Shown: in pieces, positions 52,300 through 63,992 of the stretch | How the letters are laid out: every line of letters starts with the position of its first letter | Position numbering within the stretch: position 1 is the stretch's first letter | From: Calliopsis andreniformis | Lineage: Eukaryota; Arthropoda; Insecta; Hymenoptera; Andrenidae | Assembly: GCF_051401765.1 (NCBI RefSeq) | Contig: NW_027480532.1 | Coordinates: forward strand, 868,001 to 932,000 | Direction of reading: 5' to 3' | Length of the DNA stretch: 64,000 nucleotides | Made by a program: the position numbers and the translations under genes | The notes under the pieces: model-generated | Told to the model about the DNA's origin: nothing | Database searches by the model: none | Seen by the model: the letters and a program-made list of their open reading frames with translations, nothing else

Positions 52300-52862
52300 A
52301 ATCTTCAATCTTCAATCCTCAATCCTCAATCCTCAATCCTCAATCCTCAATCTACAATCCTCAACCTTCAATCCTCAATACTCAATCTTCAATCCTCAAT
52401 CCTCAATCCTCAATCCTCAATCCACAATCCTCAATCCTCAACCCTCAATCCTCAATCCTCAATACTCAGTCCTCAATCCTCAGTCCACAAACCTCAAACC
52501 TCAATCTTCAATCATCAATACTCAATCTTCAATCCTCCGTCCTCAATCCTCAACCCTCAATCCTCAATCCACAATCGTCAGGCTTCAATCCTCAATACTC
52601 AATCTTCAATCCTCAATCCTCAATGCTCAATCCTCAATTCTCAATCCTCGATCGCCAATCATCAATCCTCAATACTCAATCTTCAATCGTCAATCCTCAA
52701 TCCTCAATCCTCAGTCCTCATTCTTCAATCCTCAATCCACAGACCTCAATCCTCAATCCTCAACCCTCAATCTGCAATCCTCAATACTCAATATCCAATC
52801 GTCAATACTCAATCCTCAATCCTCAATCCTCAATCTTCAATCCTCAATAATCAATCTCCAAT

Positions 52863-52954
52863 CCTAGATACTCAATCCCCAATCCTCAATCCTTAATCCT
52901 CAGCCTTCAATCCTCAACCCCAGTCCTCAATCTTCAATCCTTAATGCTCTATCC
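52863..52954 (+). repeat. Block C, copy 11
   Basis: Standard form. Confidence 0.87.
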
Positions 52955-53844
52955 TCAATCCTCAATCCTCAGTCCTCAATCCTCTATCCTCAATCCTCAA
53001 ACCTCAATCCTCAACCGTCAGTCCTCGTCCTCAATACTCAACACTCAATCCTCAATCCTCAATCTTCAATCCTCAATACTCAATATTCAATCGTCAATCC
53101 TCAATCATCAATCCTCAATCTTCAATCCTCAGTCCTCAATCCTCAATCCTCAATCCTCATTCTTCAATCCTCTATACCCAATCCTCAATCTTCAATCCTC
53201 AATCCTCAATCCTCAATTCTCAATCCTCAATCCTCTGTCCTCAGTCCTCTAACCTCAACCCTCAACCCGCAGCCCTCATCCTCAATCCTCAATACTCAAT
53301 CCTCAATCCTCAATCTTCAATCCTCAATACTCAATCTTCAATAATCAATCCTCAATCCTCAATCCTCATTACTCAATCCTCAATCGTCGATCCTCAATCC
53401 CCAATCCTCAATCTTCAATCCTCAATCCTCAATCCTCAATCCTCAATCCTCAATCTTCAATCCTCAACCTTCAATCCTCAATACTCAATCTTCAATCCTC
53501 AATCCTCAATCCTCAATCCTCAATCCACAATCCTCAATCCTGAATCCTCAATCTACAATCATCAATACTCAGTCTTCAGTCCTCAATCCTCAATCCTCAA
53601 TCCTCAATCCTCATTCTTCAATCCTCAGTACACAATCCTCAATCTTCAATCCTCAATCCTCAATCCTCAATTCTCAATCCTCAATCCTCAATCCTCAGAC
53701 CTCAAACATCAATACTCAATCCTCAATCTTCAGTCCTCAATACACAATCTTCAATACTCAATCCTCAATACTCAATCCTCAATCCTCAATCTTAAATCCT
53801 CAATACCCAATCCTCAATCTTAAATCCTCAAACTTCAATCCTCT

Positions 53845-53909
53845 GTTCGCAATCCTCAATCCTCAATCCTCTGACCTCAGGCATCAATACTCAACCCTCA
53901 GTCCTCGTC
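53845..53909 (+). repeat. Block F, copy 8
   Basis: The only F block in the right half of the window, about 30 kb from the nearest other copy. Confidence 0.86.
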
Positions 53910-54170
53910 CTCAGTCCACAACCCTCAATCCTCAATCCCCAACCTTCATTCATCAATATTCAACCTTCCATCCTCAATCCTCAACCCTCAATCCTCAATC
54001 CTCAATCCTCAATGTTCAATCCTCAACACCCAATCCTCAATCTTCAATCCTCAATCCTCAATCCTCAATCCTCAATCCTCAATCCTCAATCCTCAATCCT
54101 CAATCCTCTGTCCTCAAACATCAATCCTGAATCCTCAATACTGAATCCTCAATCTTCAGCCCTCAGTCCT

Positions 54171-54287
54171 AAACAATCAGTTGTCAACCCTCAATCCTCA
54201 ATAGAATGTCATCAATTCACAGTTTTCAATACTCATTACTCAATCTGCAATCTTCAAATCTCTATCCACAAACATCAATTCTCATCA
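54171..54287 (+). repeat. Block A, copy 31
   Basis: Main subtype; first base changed (AAACAATCAG), GTTGTCAACCC, and ACTCATTACTC. Confidence 0.9.
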
Positions 54288-55209
54288 CTCAACCCTCGAC
54301 ACTCAGTCCCCAATCCTCAATATTCAATCCTCAATCCACAATCCTCAATCCACAATCCTCAACCTTCAATCCTCAATACTCGGTCTTCAATCCTCAATCC
54401 TCAATGCTCAATCCTCAATTCTCAATCCTCGATCGCCAATCATCAATCCTCAATACTCAATCTTCAATCCTCAATCCTCAATCCTCAATCCTCAATCCTC
54501 AATCCTCAATCTTCAATCCTCAATACTCAATCTTCAATCCTCAATCCTCAATCCTCAATACTCAATGCTCAGTCCTCAATCCTCAATCCTCAACCCTGAA
54601 TCTGCAATCCTCAATACTCAATCTCCAATCCTCAATCCTCAATCCTCAATCCTCAATCCTCAATCCTCATTCTTCAATCCTCAATTCTAAATCCTCAATC
54701 CTCAATCCACAGACCTCAATCCTCAATCTTCAATCCTCAATACTCAATCTTCAATCCTCTATCCCCAATCCTCAATCCTCAATCCTCATTCTCCAATCCT
54801 CAACACCCAATCCTCAATCTTCAATCCTCAATTCTCAATCCTCAGTAATCAATCCTCAATCTTCAATACTCAATCGTCAATCCGCAGTCCTCAATCCTCA
54901 ATCCGCAATCCTCGTTCCTCAAACCTCAATCCTCAACCCTCAATCCTCAATACTCAATCCTCAATGTTCAATCCTCAACACCCAATCCTCAATCTTCAAT
55001 CCTCAATCCTCAATCCTCAATCCTCAATCCTCAATCCTCAATACTCAAACCTCAATCCTCTATCCCCAATCCTCAATCCTCAATCCTCATTCTCCAATCC
55101 TCAACACCCAATCCTCAATCTTCGATCCTCAATCCTCAACCCTCAATTCTCAATCCTCAATCTTCAATCCTCAATACTCAACCTTCAATCCTCAATTCTC
55201 AATACGCAA

Positions 55210-55252
55210 TAGAATATCCTGAACTCTCAGGATTCAATACTCAAACCTCAAC
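55210..55252 (+). repeat. Block B, copy 16 (GAACTC form)
   Basis: Both arms intact. Confidence 0.89.
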
Positions 55253-56190
55253 ACGCAACCCTGAATCCTCAATCCTCAATCCTCAATCCTCAATCTTCAA
55301 TCCTCAATACTCAATCTTCAATCCACCATCCTCAATCCTCAGTCCTCTATCCTCAATCCTCAATCGTCAGGCTTCAATCCTCAATACTCAATCTTCAATC
55401 CTCAATCCTCAATCGTCATTCTTCAATCCTCATTCTTCAATCCTCAATACTCAATCTTCAATCCTCCATCCTCCATCCTCAATTCTCAATCCTCAATCCT
55501 CAATCCTCAGACCTCAAACATCAATACTCAACCCTCAGTCCACGTCCTCAATCCACAACAATCAATCCTCAATCCTCATTCTTCAATCATCAATATTCAA
55601 TCTTCAGTCCTCAATCCTCAATCCTCAATCCTCAATCCTCAATCCTCAATGTTGAATCCGCAATTCCCAATCCTCAATCTTCAATCCTCAATCCTCAATC
55701 CTCAACCCTTAATCCTCAATAATCAATCCTCAATCCTCAGTCCTCAAACCTCAAACCTCAATCTTCAAACCTCAATACTCAATCTTCAATCCTCAATACT
55801 CAATCTTCAATCCTCCGTCCTCAGTCCTCAACCCTCAATCCTCAATCCTCAATCGTCAGGGTTCAATCCTCAATACTCAATCTTCAATCCTCAATCCTCA
55901 ATCCTCATTCCTCAATCCTCATTCTTCAATCCTCATTACCCAATCCTCAATCCTCAATCCTCAATCCTCATGCCTCAATCCTCAATCCTCAATCCTCAGT
56001 CATCAAACCTCAATCCTGAATCCTCAATCCTGAATCCTCAATCCTCAAACCTCATTCTACAATCCTCAATACCCAATCCTCAATCTTCAATCCTCAATCC
56101 TCAATCCTCAATACTCAATCCCCAATCCTCAGTCCACAGTCCTCAAACCTCAATCCTCAACCCCCAGCCCTCCTCCTCAGTCCTCAATCC

Positions 56191-56282
56191 TAAATTCTCA
56201 ATCCTCAAACCTCAAACCTCAATCCTCAACCGTCAGTCCTCGTCCTCAATCCTCAACCCTCAATCGTCAATCCTCAGTCCTC
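56191..56282 (+). repeat. Block E, copy 7
   Basis: Preceded by CCCCCAGCCCTCCTCCTC, the most altered flank; contains CAATCGTCAATCC. Confidence 0.85.
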
Positions 56283-56965
56283 AATCTTCAATCCTCAATA
56301 CTCTATATTCAATCCTCAATCCTCAATCCTCAATCCTCAATCCTCAATCTTCAATCCTCAATCCTCAGTCCTCAATCCTCAATCCTCATTCTTCAATACT
56401 CAATACCCAATCCTCAGTCTGCAATCCTCAATCCTCAATCCTCATATCTCAATCCCCAATCCTCAGTCCTCAGTCCTCAAACCTGAATCCTCAACCCTCA
56501 GCCCTCATCCTCAATTCTCAATCCTCAATCCTCAATCCTCAATCTTCAATCCTCAATACTCAATCTTCAATAATCAATCCTCAATTCTCAATCCTCAATA
56601 CTCAATCCTTAATCGTCAACCCGCAATCCCCAATCCTCAATCTTCAATCCTCAATCCTCAATCCTCAATCCTCAATCCTCAATCTTCAATCCCCAATAAT
56701 CAATCTTCAATCCTCAATCCTCAATCCTCAATCCTGAAGCCTCAATTCTCAATCCCCAAACTCCAATCCTCTATACTCAGTCTTCAATCCTCAATCCTCA
56801 ATCCTCAATCCTCATTCTTCAACCCTCAATACCCAATCCTCAATCTTCAATCCTCAATCCTCAATCCTCAATTCTCAATCCTCAATCCTCAATCCTCAGT
56901 CCTCAAACCTCAATCGCCAATCCTCAGCCCTCATCCTCAATCCTCAATCCTCAATCTTCAATCCT

Positions 56966-57790
56966 GAATCCTCAATCCTAATGCCTCAATCCTCAATCCT
57001 CAATCCTCAGTCATCAAACCTCAATCCTGAATCCTCAATCCTGAATTCTCAATCTTGAGACCTCAGACCTGAACAATCAGATGTCAATACTCAATCCTCA
57101 ATAGAATATTATCAACTCACAGTTTTCAATACACAATACTCAATCTGCAATCTTCAAATTTCTATCCACAAACATCAATTCTCATCACTCAACCCTCAAC
57201 ACTCAGTCCCCAATCCTCAATCTTCAATCCTCAATCCGCAATCCTCAACCCTCAACACTCAGTCCCCAATCCTCAATCTTCAATCCTCAATCGTCAATCC
57301 TCAATCCTCAATCCTCAATCTTCAATCCTCTATACTCAATCCTCAATCCTCAATCCTCAAACATCAATCCTCAATCCTCAGTCCTCAATCCTCATTCTAC
57401 AACCTCAATACCCAATCCTCAATCTTCAATCCTCAATCCTCAATCCACAATCTTCAATCCTCAATCCTCAATCCTCAATTCTCAATCCTCAATCCTCAAT
57501 CCACAGACCTCAATCCTCAATCTTCAATCCTCAATACTCAATCTTCAATCCTCTATCCCCAATCCTCAATCTTCAATCCTCAATCCCCAATCCTCAATTC
57601 TCAATCCTCAATCCTCAATCCTCAGACCACAAACATCAAAACCCAACCCTCAGTCTTCGTCCTCAATACACAACCCTCAACCCTCGATCCTCAATCCTCA
57701 AGCCTCAACCCTCAATCCTCAATCCTCAGTCCTCAAACATCAATTCTGAATCCTCAATCTTCAGACCTCAGATCTCAACAATCAGATGTC
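56966..57790 (+). repeat. Segment duplicated at the right window edge
   Basis: Matches 63239-64000 at an offset of 6,273 bases at the left and 6,217 at the right, with two A blocks in each (57071 and 57776; 63344 and 63993). Confidence 0.83.
57071..57187 (+). repeat. Block A, copy 32 (GATGTC/ATTATC subtype)
   Basis: GAACAATCAGATGTCAATAC, AATATTATCAACTCAC and AAATTTCTATCC, shared with 63344. Confidence 0.9.
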
Positions 57791-57892
57791 AATCCTGAAT
57801 CCTTAATAGAATATCATCAATTCACAGTTTTCAATACCCAATACTCAATCTGCAATCTTCAAATCTCTATTCACAAACACCAATTCTCATCA
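57776..57892 (+). repeat. Block A, copy 33 (right-end subtype)
   Basis: Right-end subtype: CAACAATCAGATGTC, TTAATAGAATATC, CAATACCC, CTATTCACAAAC. Private change ACACCAATTC. Confidence 0.9.
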
Positions 57893-58178
57893 CGCAACCC
57901 TCAACACTCAGTCCGCAATCCTCAATCTTCAACACTCAATCCTCAATACTCAATCCTCAATCCTCAATCGTCAATACTCAATACTCAATCTTCAATCCTC
58001 AATCCTCAATCCTCAATCCTCAATCCTCAATCCTCAATCTTCCATCGTCAATACTCAATCTTCAATCCTCAATCCTCAATCCGCAATCCTCAATGCTCAA
58101 ACCTCAATCCTCAATCCTCAAACCTCAATCTTCAATGCTCAATACTCAATCTGCAATCCTCAATAATCAATCTCCAAT

Positions 58179-58270
58179 CCTAGATACTCAATCCCCAATC
58201 CTCAATCCTTAATCGTCAGCCTTCAATCCTCAACCCCAGTCCTCAATCTTCAATCCTTAATGCTCTATCC
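58179..58270 (+). repeat. Block C, copy 12
   Basis: Standard form with ATCGTCAGCC inside, as in 59526 and 61155. Confidence 0.87.
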
Positions 58271-58497
58271 TCAATCCTCAATCCTCAGTCCTCAATCCTC
58301 TATCCTCAATCCTCAAACCTCAATCCTCAAACGTCAGTCCTCGTCCTCAATCCACAAAACTCAATCCTCGATCCTCAATCTTCAATCATCAATATTCAAT
58401 CTTCAATCCTCAATCCTCAATCCTCAATACTCAATCCTCAATCCTCAATACTCAATCCTCAATACTCAACCATCAACCCTCAGTTCTCAATACTCAG

Positions 58498-58540
58498 TAG
58501 AATATCCTGAATTCAGAGTATTCAATACTCAAACCTCAAC
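58498..58540 (+). repeat. Block B, copy 17 (CTGAATTCAG palindrome)
   Basis: TCCTGAATTCAGAGTATTC: the original arm is replaced by a perfect ten-base palindrome, CTGAATTCAG. Shared only with 61474. Confidence 0.89.
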
Positions 58541-58948
58541 ACTCAACCCTCAATCCTCAATCCTCAATCCTCAATCCTCAATCCTCAATCGTCAATCCTC
58601 AATACTCAATCTTCAATCCTCCATTCTCAATCCTCAATCCTCAATCCTCAGTCCTCAATCCTCAATCCTCCATCCTCAATCGTCAGGCTTCAATCCTCAA
58701 TACCCAATCCTCAGTCTTCAATCTTCAATCCTCCGTCCTCAATCCTCAACCCTCAATCCTCAATCCTCAATCCTCAATCCTCAGCCCTAAGTCCTCAAAT
58801 CTCAATCCTCAGCCCTCAGCCCTCATCCTCAATCCTCAATCCTCAATCTTCCACCCTCAATCCTCAATCCTCAAGCCTCAACCCTCAATCCTCAATCCTC
58901 AGTCCTCAAACCTCAATTCTGAATCCTCAATCTTCAGACCTCAGATCT

Positions 58949-59065
58949 CAACAATCAGATGTCAATCCTGAATCCTTAATAGAATATCATCAATTCACAG
59001 TTTTCAATACCCAATACTCAATCTGCAATATTCAAATCTCTATTCACAAACATCAATTCTCATCA
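58949..59065 (+). repeat. Block A, copy 34 (right-end subtype)
   Basis: As 57776, with CAATATTCAAATC. Confidence 0.9.
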
Positions 59066-59525
59066 CTCAACCCTCAACACTCAGTCCGCAATACTCAATC
59101 TTCAACACTCAATCCTCAATACTCAATCCTCAATCCTCAATCGTCAATACTCAATACTCAATCCTCAATCCTCAATCCTCAATCCTCAATCTTCCATCGT
59201 CAATACTCAATCTTCAATCCTCAATCCTCAATCCGCAATCCTCAATGCTCAAACCTCAATCCTAAATCCCCAAACCTCAATCTTCAATCCTCAATACTCA
59301 ATCTGCAATCCTCAATCCTCAATCCTCAATCCTCAATTCTCTATCCTCAGTAATCAATCCTTAATCTTCAATACTCAACCGTCAATCCTCAGTCCTCAAT
59401 CCTCAATCCGCAATCCTCGTTCCTCAGACCTCAATCCTCAACCCTCGGTCTTCATACTCAATTCTCAATTCTCAAACCTCAATCCTCAATACTCAACCTT
59501 CAATCCTCAATAATAAATCTCCAAT

Positions 59526-59616
59526 CCTAGATACTCAACCCCAATCCTCAATCCTTAATCGTCAGCCTTCAATCCTCAACCCCAGTCCTCAATCTTCAAT
59601 CCTTAATGCTCTATCC
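59526..59616 (+). repeat. Block C, copy 13 (91 bp)
   Basis: One base shorter: CTCAACCCCAATCC in place of CTCAATCCCCAATCC. Confidence 0.87.
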
Positions 59617-59753
59617 TCAATCCTCAATCCTCAGTCCTCAATCCTCTATCCTCAATCTTCAATCCTCAATCCTCAATCCCCAATCCTCAATCCTCAACCC
59701 TCAATCTTCAATCCTCAATACTCAATCTTCAATCCTCAATTCTCAATACTCAA

Positions 59754-59796
59754 TAGAATATCCTGAATTCTCAGGATTCAATACTCAAACATCAAC
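59754..59796 (+). repeat. Block B, copy 18
   Basis: Full inverted repeat with GAATTC centre; ends CAAACATCAAC. Confidence 0.9.
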
Positions 59797-60237
59797 ACGC
59801 AACCCTCAATCCTCAATCCTCAATCCTCAATCCTCAATCTTCAATCCTCAATACTCAATCTTCAATCCTCCATCCTCAATCCTCAGTCCTCAATCCTCAA
59901 TCCTCAATCGTCAGGCTTCAATCCTCAATACTCAATCTTCAATCCTCAATCCCCAATCCTCAATCTTCAATCCTCAATCCTCAATCCTCAATCCTCAATC
60001 CTCAACCTTCAATCCCCAATAATCAATCTTCAATCCTCAATCCTCAATCCTCAATCCTGAATCCTCAATTCTCAATCCCCAAAACTCCAATCCTCTATAC
60101 TCAGTCTTCAATCCTCAATCCTCAATCCTCAATCCTCATTCTTCAACCCTCAATACCCAATCCTCAATCTCCAATCCTCAATCCTCAATCCTCAATTCTC
60201 AATCCTCAATCCGCAATCCTCAGTCCTCAAACCTCAA

Positions 60238-60960
60238 TCGCCAATCCTCAGCCCTCATCCTCAATCCTCAATCCTCAATCTTCAATCCTGAATCCTCAAT
60301 CCTCATGCCTCAATCCTCAATCCTCAATCCTCAGTCATCAAACCTCAATCCTGAATCGTCTATTCTGAATCCTCAATCTTCAGACCTCAGATCTCAACAA
60401 TCAGATGTCAATCCTGAATCCTTAATAGAATATCATCAATTCACAGTTTTCAATACCCAATACTCAATCTGCAACCTTCAGATCTCTATTCACAAACATC
60501 AATTCTCATCACGCAACCCTCAACACTCAGTCCGCAATCCTCAATCTTCAACACTCAATCCTCAATACTCAATCCTCAATCCTCAATCGTCAATACTCAA
60601 TACTCAATCTTCAATCCTCAATCCTCAATCCTCAATCCTCAATCCTCAATCCTCAATCTTCCATCGTCAATACTCAATCTTCTATCCTCAATCCTCAATC
60701 CGCAATCCTCAATGCTCAAACCTCAATCCTCAATCCTCAAACCTCAATCTTCAATGCTCAATACTCAATCTGCAATCCTCAGTCCTCAATCCTCAATCCT
60801 CAATCCTCAATCGTCGATCCTCAATCCCCAATCCTCAATCTTCAATCCTCAATCCTCAATCCCCAATCCTCAATCCTCAATCCTCAATCTTCAATCCTCA
60901 ATCCTCAATCGTCATTCGTCAATCCTCATTCTTCAACCCTCAATACCCAATCCTCAATCT
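60238..60960 (+). repeat. ~2.16-kb-spaced repeat, copy 1
   Basis: The A block at 60395 and the phrases around it recur at 62554, offset 2,159. This repeat is interleaved with the 3.0-kb pair, so the order at this end of the window is composite. Confidence 0.82.
60395..60511 (+). repeat. Block A, copy 35 (right-end subtype)
   Basis: As 57776, with CAACCTTCAGATC. Confidence 0.9.
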
Positions 60961-61140
60961 TCAATCCTCAATCCTCAATCCTCAATCCTCAATCCTCAAT
61001 CCTCAATCCTCAATCTTCCATCGTCAATACTCAATCTTCAATCCTCAATCCTCAATCCGCAATCCTCAATGCTCAAACCTCAATCCTCAATCCTCAAACC
61101 TCAATCTTCAATGCTCAATACTCAATCTGCAATCCTCAAT
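60650..61140 (+). repeat. 357-bp-spaced internal duplication
   Basis: A phrase of about 125 bases starting CTTCCATCGTCAATAC and ending TCTGCAATCC occurs at about 60658-60780 and 61015-61137. Related copies lie near 58030, 59190, 62180 and 62820. Confidence 0.75.
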
Positions 61141-61154
61141 AATCAATCTCCAAT

Positions 61155-61246
61155 CCTAGATACTCAATCCCCAATCCTCAATCCTTAATCGTCAGCCTTC
61201 AATCCTCAACCCCAGTCCTCAATCTTCAATCCTTAATGCTCTATGC
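61155..61246 (+). repeat. Block C, copy 14
   Basis: Ends CTCTATGC instead of CTCTATCC. Confidence 0.87.
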
Positions 61247-61473
61247 TCAATCCTCAATCCTCAGTCCTCAATCGTCTATCCTCAATCCTCAAACCTCAAT
61301 CCTCAACCGTCAGTCCTCGTCCTCAATCCACAAAACTCAATCCTCGATCCTCAATCTTCAATCATCAATATTCAATCTTCAATCCTCAATCCTCAATCCT
61401 CAATACTCAATCCTCAATCCTCAATACTCAATCCTCAATACTCAACTATCAACCCTCAGTTCTCAATACTCAA

Positions 61474-61516
61474 TAGAATATCCTGAATTCAGAGTATTCA
61501 ATACTCAAACCTCAAC
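61474..61516 (+). repeat. Block B, copy 19 (CTGAATTCAG palindrome)
   Basis: Counterpart of 58498 with the same ten-base palindrome. Confidence 0.89.
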
Positions 61517-61931
61517 ACTCAACCCTAAATCCTCAATCCTCAATCCTCAATCCTCAATCCTCAATCGTCAATCCTCAATACTCAATCTTCAATCCTCCAT
61601 TCTCAATCCTCAATCCTCAATCCTCAGTCCTCAATCCTCAATCCTCCATCCTCCATCCTCAATAGTCAGGCTTCAATCCTCAATACCCAATCCTCAGTCT
61701 TCAATCTTCAATCCTCCGTCCTCAATCCTCAACCCTCAATCCTCAATCCTCAATCCTCAATCCTCAGCCCTAAGTCCTCAAATCTCAATCCTCAGCCCTC
61801 AGGCCTCATCCTCAATCCTCAATCCTCAATCTTCCACCCTCAATCCTCAATCCTCAAGCCTCAACCCTCAATCCTCAATCCTCAGTCCTCAAACCTCAAT
61901 TCTGAATCCTCAATCTTCAGACCTCAGATCT

Positions 61932-62048
61932 CAACAATCAGATGTCAATCCTGAATCCTTAATAGAATATCATCAATTCACAGTTTTCAATACCCAATAC
62001 TCAATCTGCAATCTTCAAATCTCTATTCACAAACATCAATTCTCATCA
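61932..62048 (+). repeat. Block A, copy 36 (right-end subtype)
   Basis: As 58949 but with CAATCTTCAAATC. Confidence 0.9.
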
Positions 62049-62396
62049 CTCAACCCTCAACACACAGTCCGCAATACTCAATCTTCAACACTCAATCCTC
62101 AATACTCAATCCCCAATCCTCAATCGTCAATACTCAATACTCAATCTTCAATCCTCAATCCTCAATCCTCAATCCTCAATCTTCCATCGTCAATACTCAA
62201 TCTTCAATCCTCAATCCTCAATCCGCAATCCTCAATGCTCAAACCTCAATCCTAAATCCCCAAACCTCAATCTTCAATCCTCAATACTCAATCTGCAATC
62301 CTCAATCCTCAATCCTCAATCCTCAGTTCTCAATCCTCAGTAATCAATCCTCAATCTTCAATACTCAATCGTCAATCCTCAGTCCTCAAACCTCAA

Positions 62397-63119
62397 TCGC
62401 CAATCCTCAGCCCTCATCCTCAATCCTCAATCCTCAATCTTCAATCCTGAATCCTCAATCCTAATGCCTCAATCCTCAATCCACAATCCTCAGTCATCAA
62501 ACCTCAATCCTGAATCGTCAATTCTGAATCCTCAATCTTCAGACCTCAGATCTCAACAATCAGATGTCAATCCTGAATCCTTAATAGAATATCATCAATT
62601 CACAGTTTTCACTACCCAATACTCAATCTGCAACCTTCAAATCTCTATTCACAAACATCAATTCTCATCACGCAACCCTCAACACTCAGTCCGCAATCCT
62701 CAATCTTCAACACTCAATCCTCAATACTCAATCCTCAATCCTCAATCGTCAATACTCAATACTCAATCATCAATCCTCAATCCTCAGTCCTCAATCCTCA
62801 ATCCTCAATCCTCAATCTTCCATCGTCAATACTCAATCGTCGATCCTCAATCCTCAATCCGCAATCCTCAATGCTCAAACCTCAATCCTCAATCCTCAAA
62901 CCTCAATCTTCAATGCTCAATACTCAATCTGCAATCCTCAGTCCTCAATCCTCAATCCTCAATCCTCAATCGTCGATTCTCAATCCCCAATCCTCAATCT
63001 TCAATCCTCAATCCTCAATCCCCAATCCTCAATCCTCAAACCTCAATCTTCAATCCTCAATCCTCAATCGTCATTCGTCAATCCTCATTCTTCAACCCTC
63101 AATACCCAATCCTCAATCT
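62397..63119 (+). repeat. ~2.16-kb-spaced repeat, copy 2
   Basis: Partner of 60238-60960, with the same CAACCTTCA variant inside its A block. Confidence 0.82.
62554..62670 (+). repeat. Block A, copy 37 (right-end subtype)
   Basis: As 60395, with TTTCACTACCC and CAACCTTCAAATC. Confidence 0.9.
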
Positions 63120-63343
63120 TCAATCTTTAACCCTGAATCCTCAACTCTCAATCCTCAACCCTCAATCCTCAGACCTCAAACCTCAATCCTCAACCCTCAG
63201 CCCTCATACTCAATCCTCAATCCTCAATCCTCAATCCTCAATCCTCAATCCTCATGCCTCAATCCTCAATCCTCAATCCTCAGTCATCAAACCTCAATCC
63301 TGAATCCTCAATCCTGAATTCTCAATCTTGAGACCTCAGACCT

Positions 63344-63460
63344 GAACAATCAGATGTCAATACTCAATCCTCAATAGAATATTATCAACTCACAGTTTTC
63401 AATACACAATACTCAATCTGCAATCTTCAAATTTCTATCCACAAACATCAATTCTCATCA
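63344..63460 (+). repeat. Block A, copy 38 (GATGTC/ATTATC subtype)
   Basis: Counterpart of 57071 in the right-edge duplicate. Confidence 0.9.
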
Positions 63461-63992
63461 CTCAACCCTCAACACTCAGTCCCCAATCCTCAATCTTCAA
63501 TCCTCAATCCGCAATCCTCAACCCTCAACACTCAGTCCCCAATCCTCAATCTTCAATCCTCAATCCTCAATCCTCAATCCTCAATCCTCAATCTTCAATC
63601 CTCTATACTCAATCCTCAATCCTCAATCCTCAAACCTCAATCCTCAATCCTCAATCCTCAATCCTCATTCTACAACCTCAATACCCAATCCTCAATCTTC
63701 AATCCTCAATCCTCAATCCACAATCTTCAATCCTCAATCCTCAATCCTCAATTCTCAATCCTCAATCCTCAATCCACAGACCTCAATCCTCAATCTTCAA
63801 TCCTCAATACTCAATCCTCAATTCTCAATCCTCAATCCTCAGACCACAAACATCAAAACTCAACCCTCAGTCCTCGTCCTCAATACACAACCCTCAACCC
63901 TCGATCCTCAATCCTCAAGCCTCAACCCTCAATCCTCAATCCTCAGTCCTCAAACATCAATTCTGAATCCTCAATCTTCAGACCTCAGATCT

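Larger units (their letters stand above)
58171..59400 (+). repeat. ~3.0-kb-spaced repeat, copy 1
   Basis: C block (58179), B block (58498) and A block (58949) recur at 61155, 61474 and 61932, offsets 2,976 to 2,983. Confidence 0.84.
61147..62390 (+). repeat. ~3.0-kb-spaced repeat, copy 2
   Basis: Same block order C, B, A as 58171-59400 with the same altered B-block palindrome. Confidence 0.84.
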
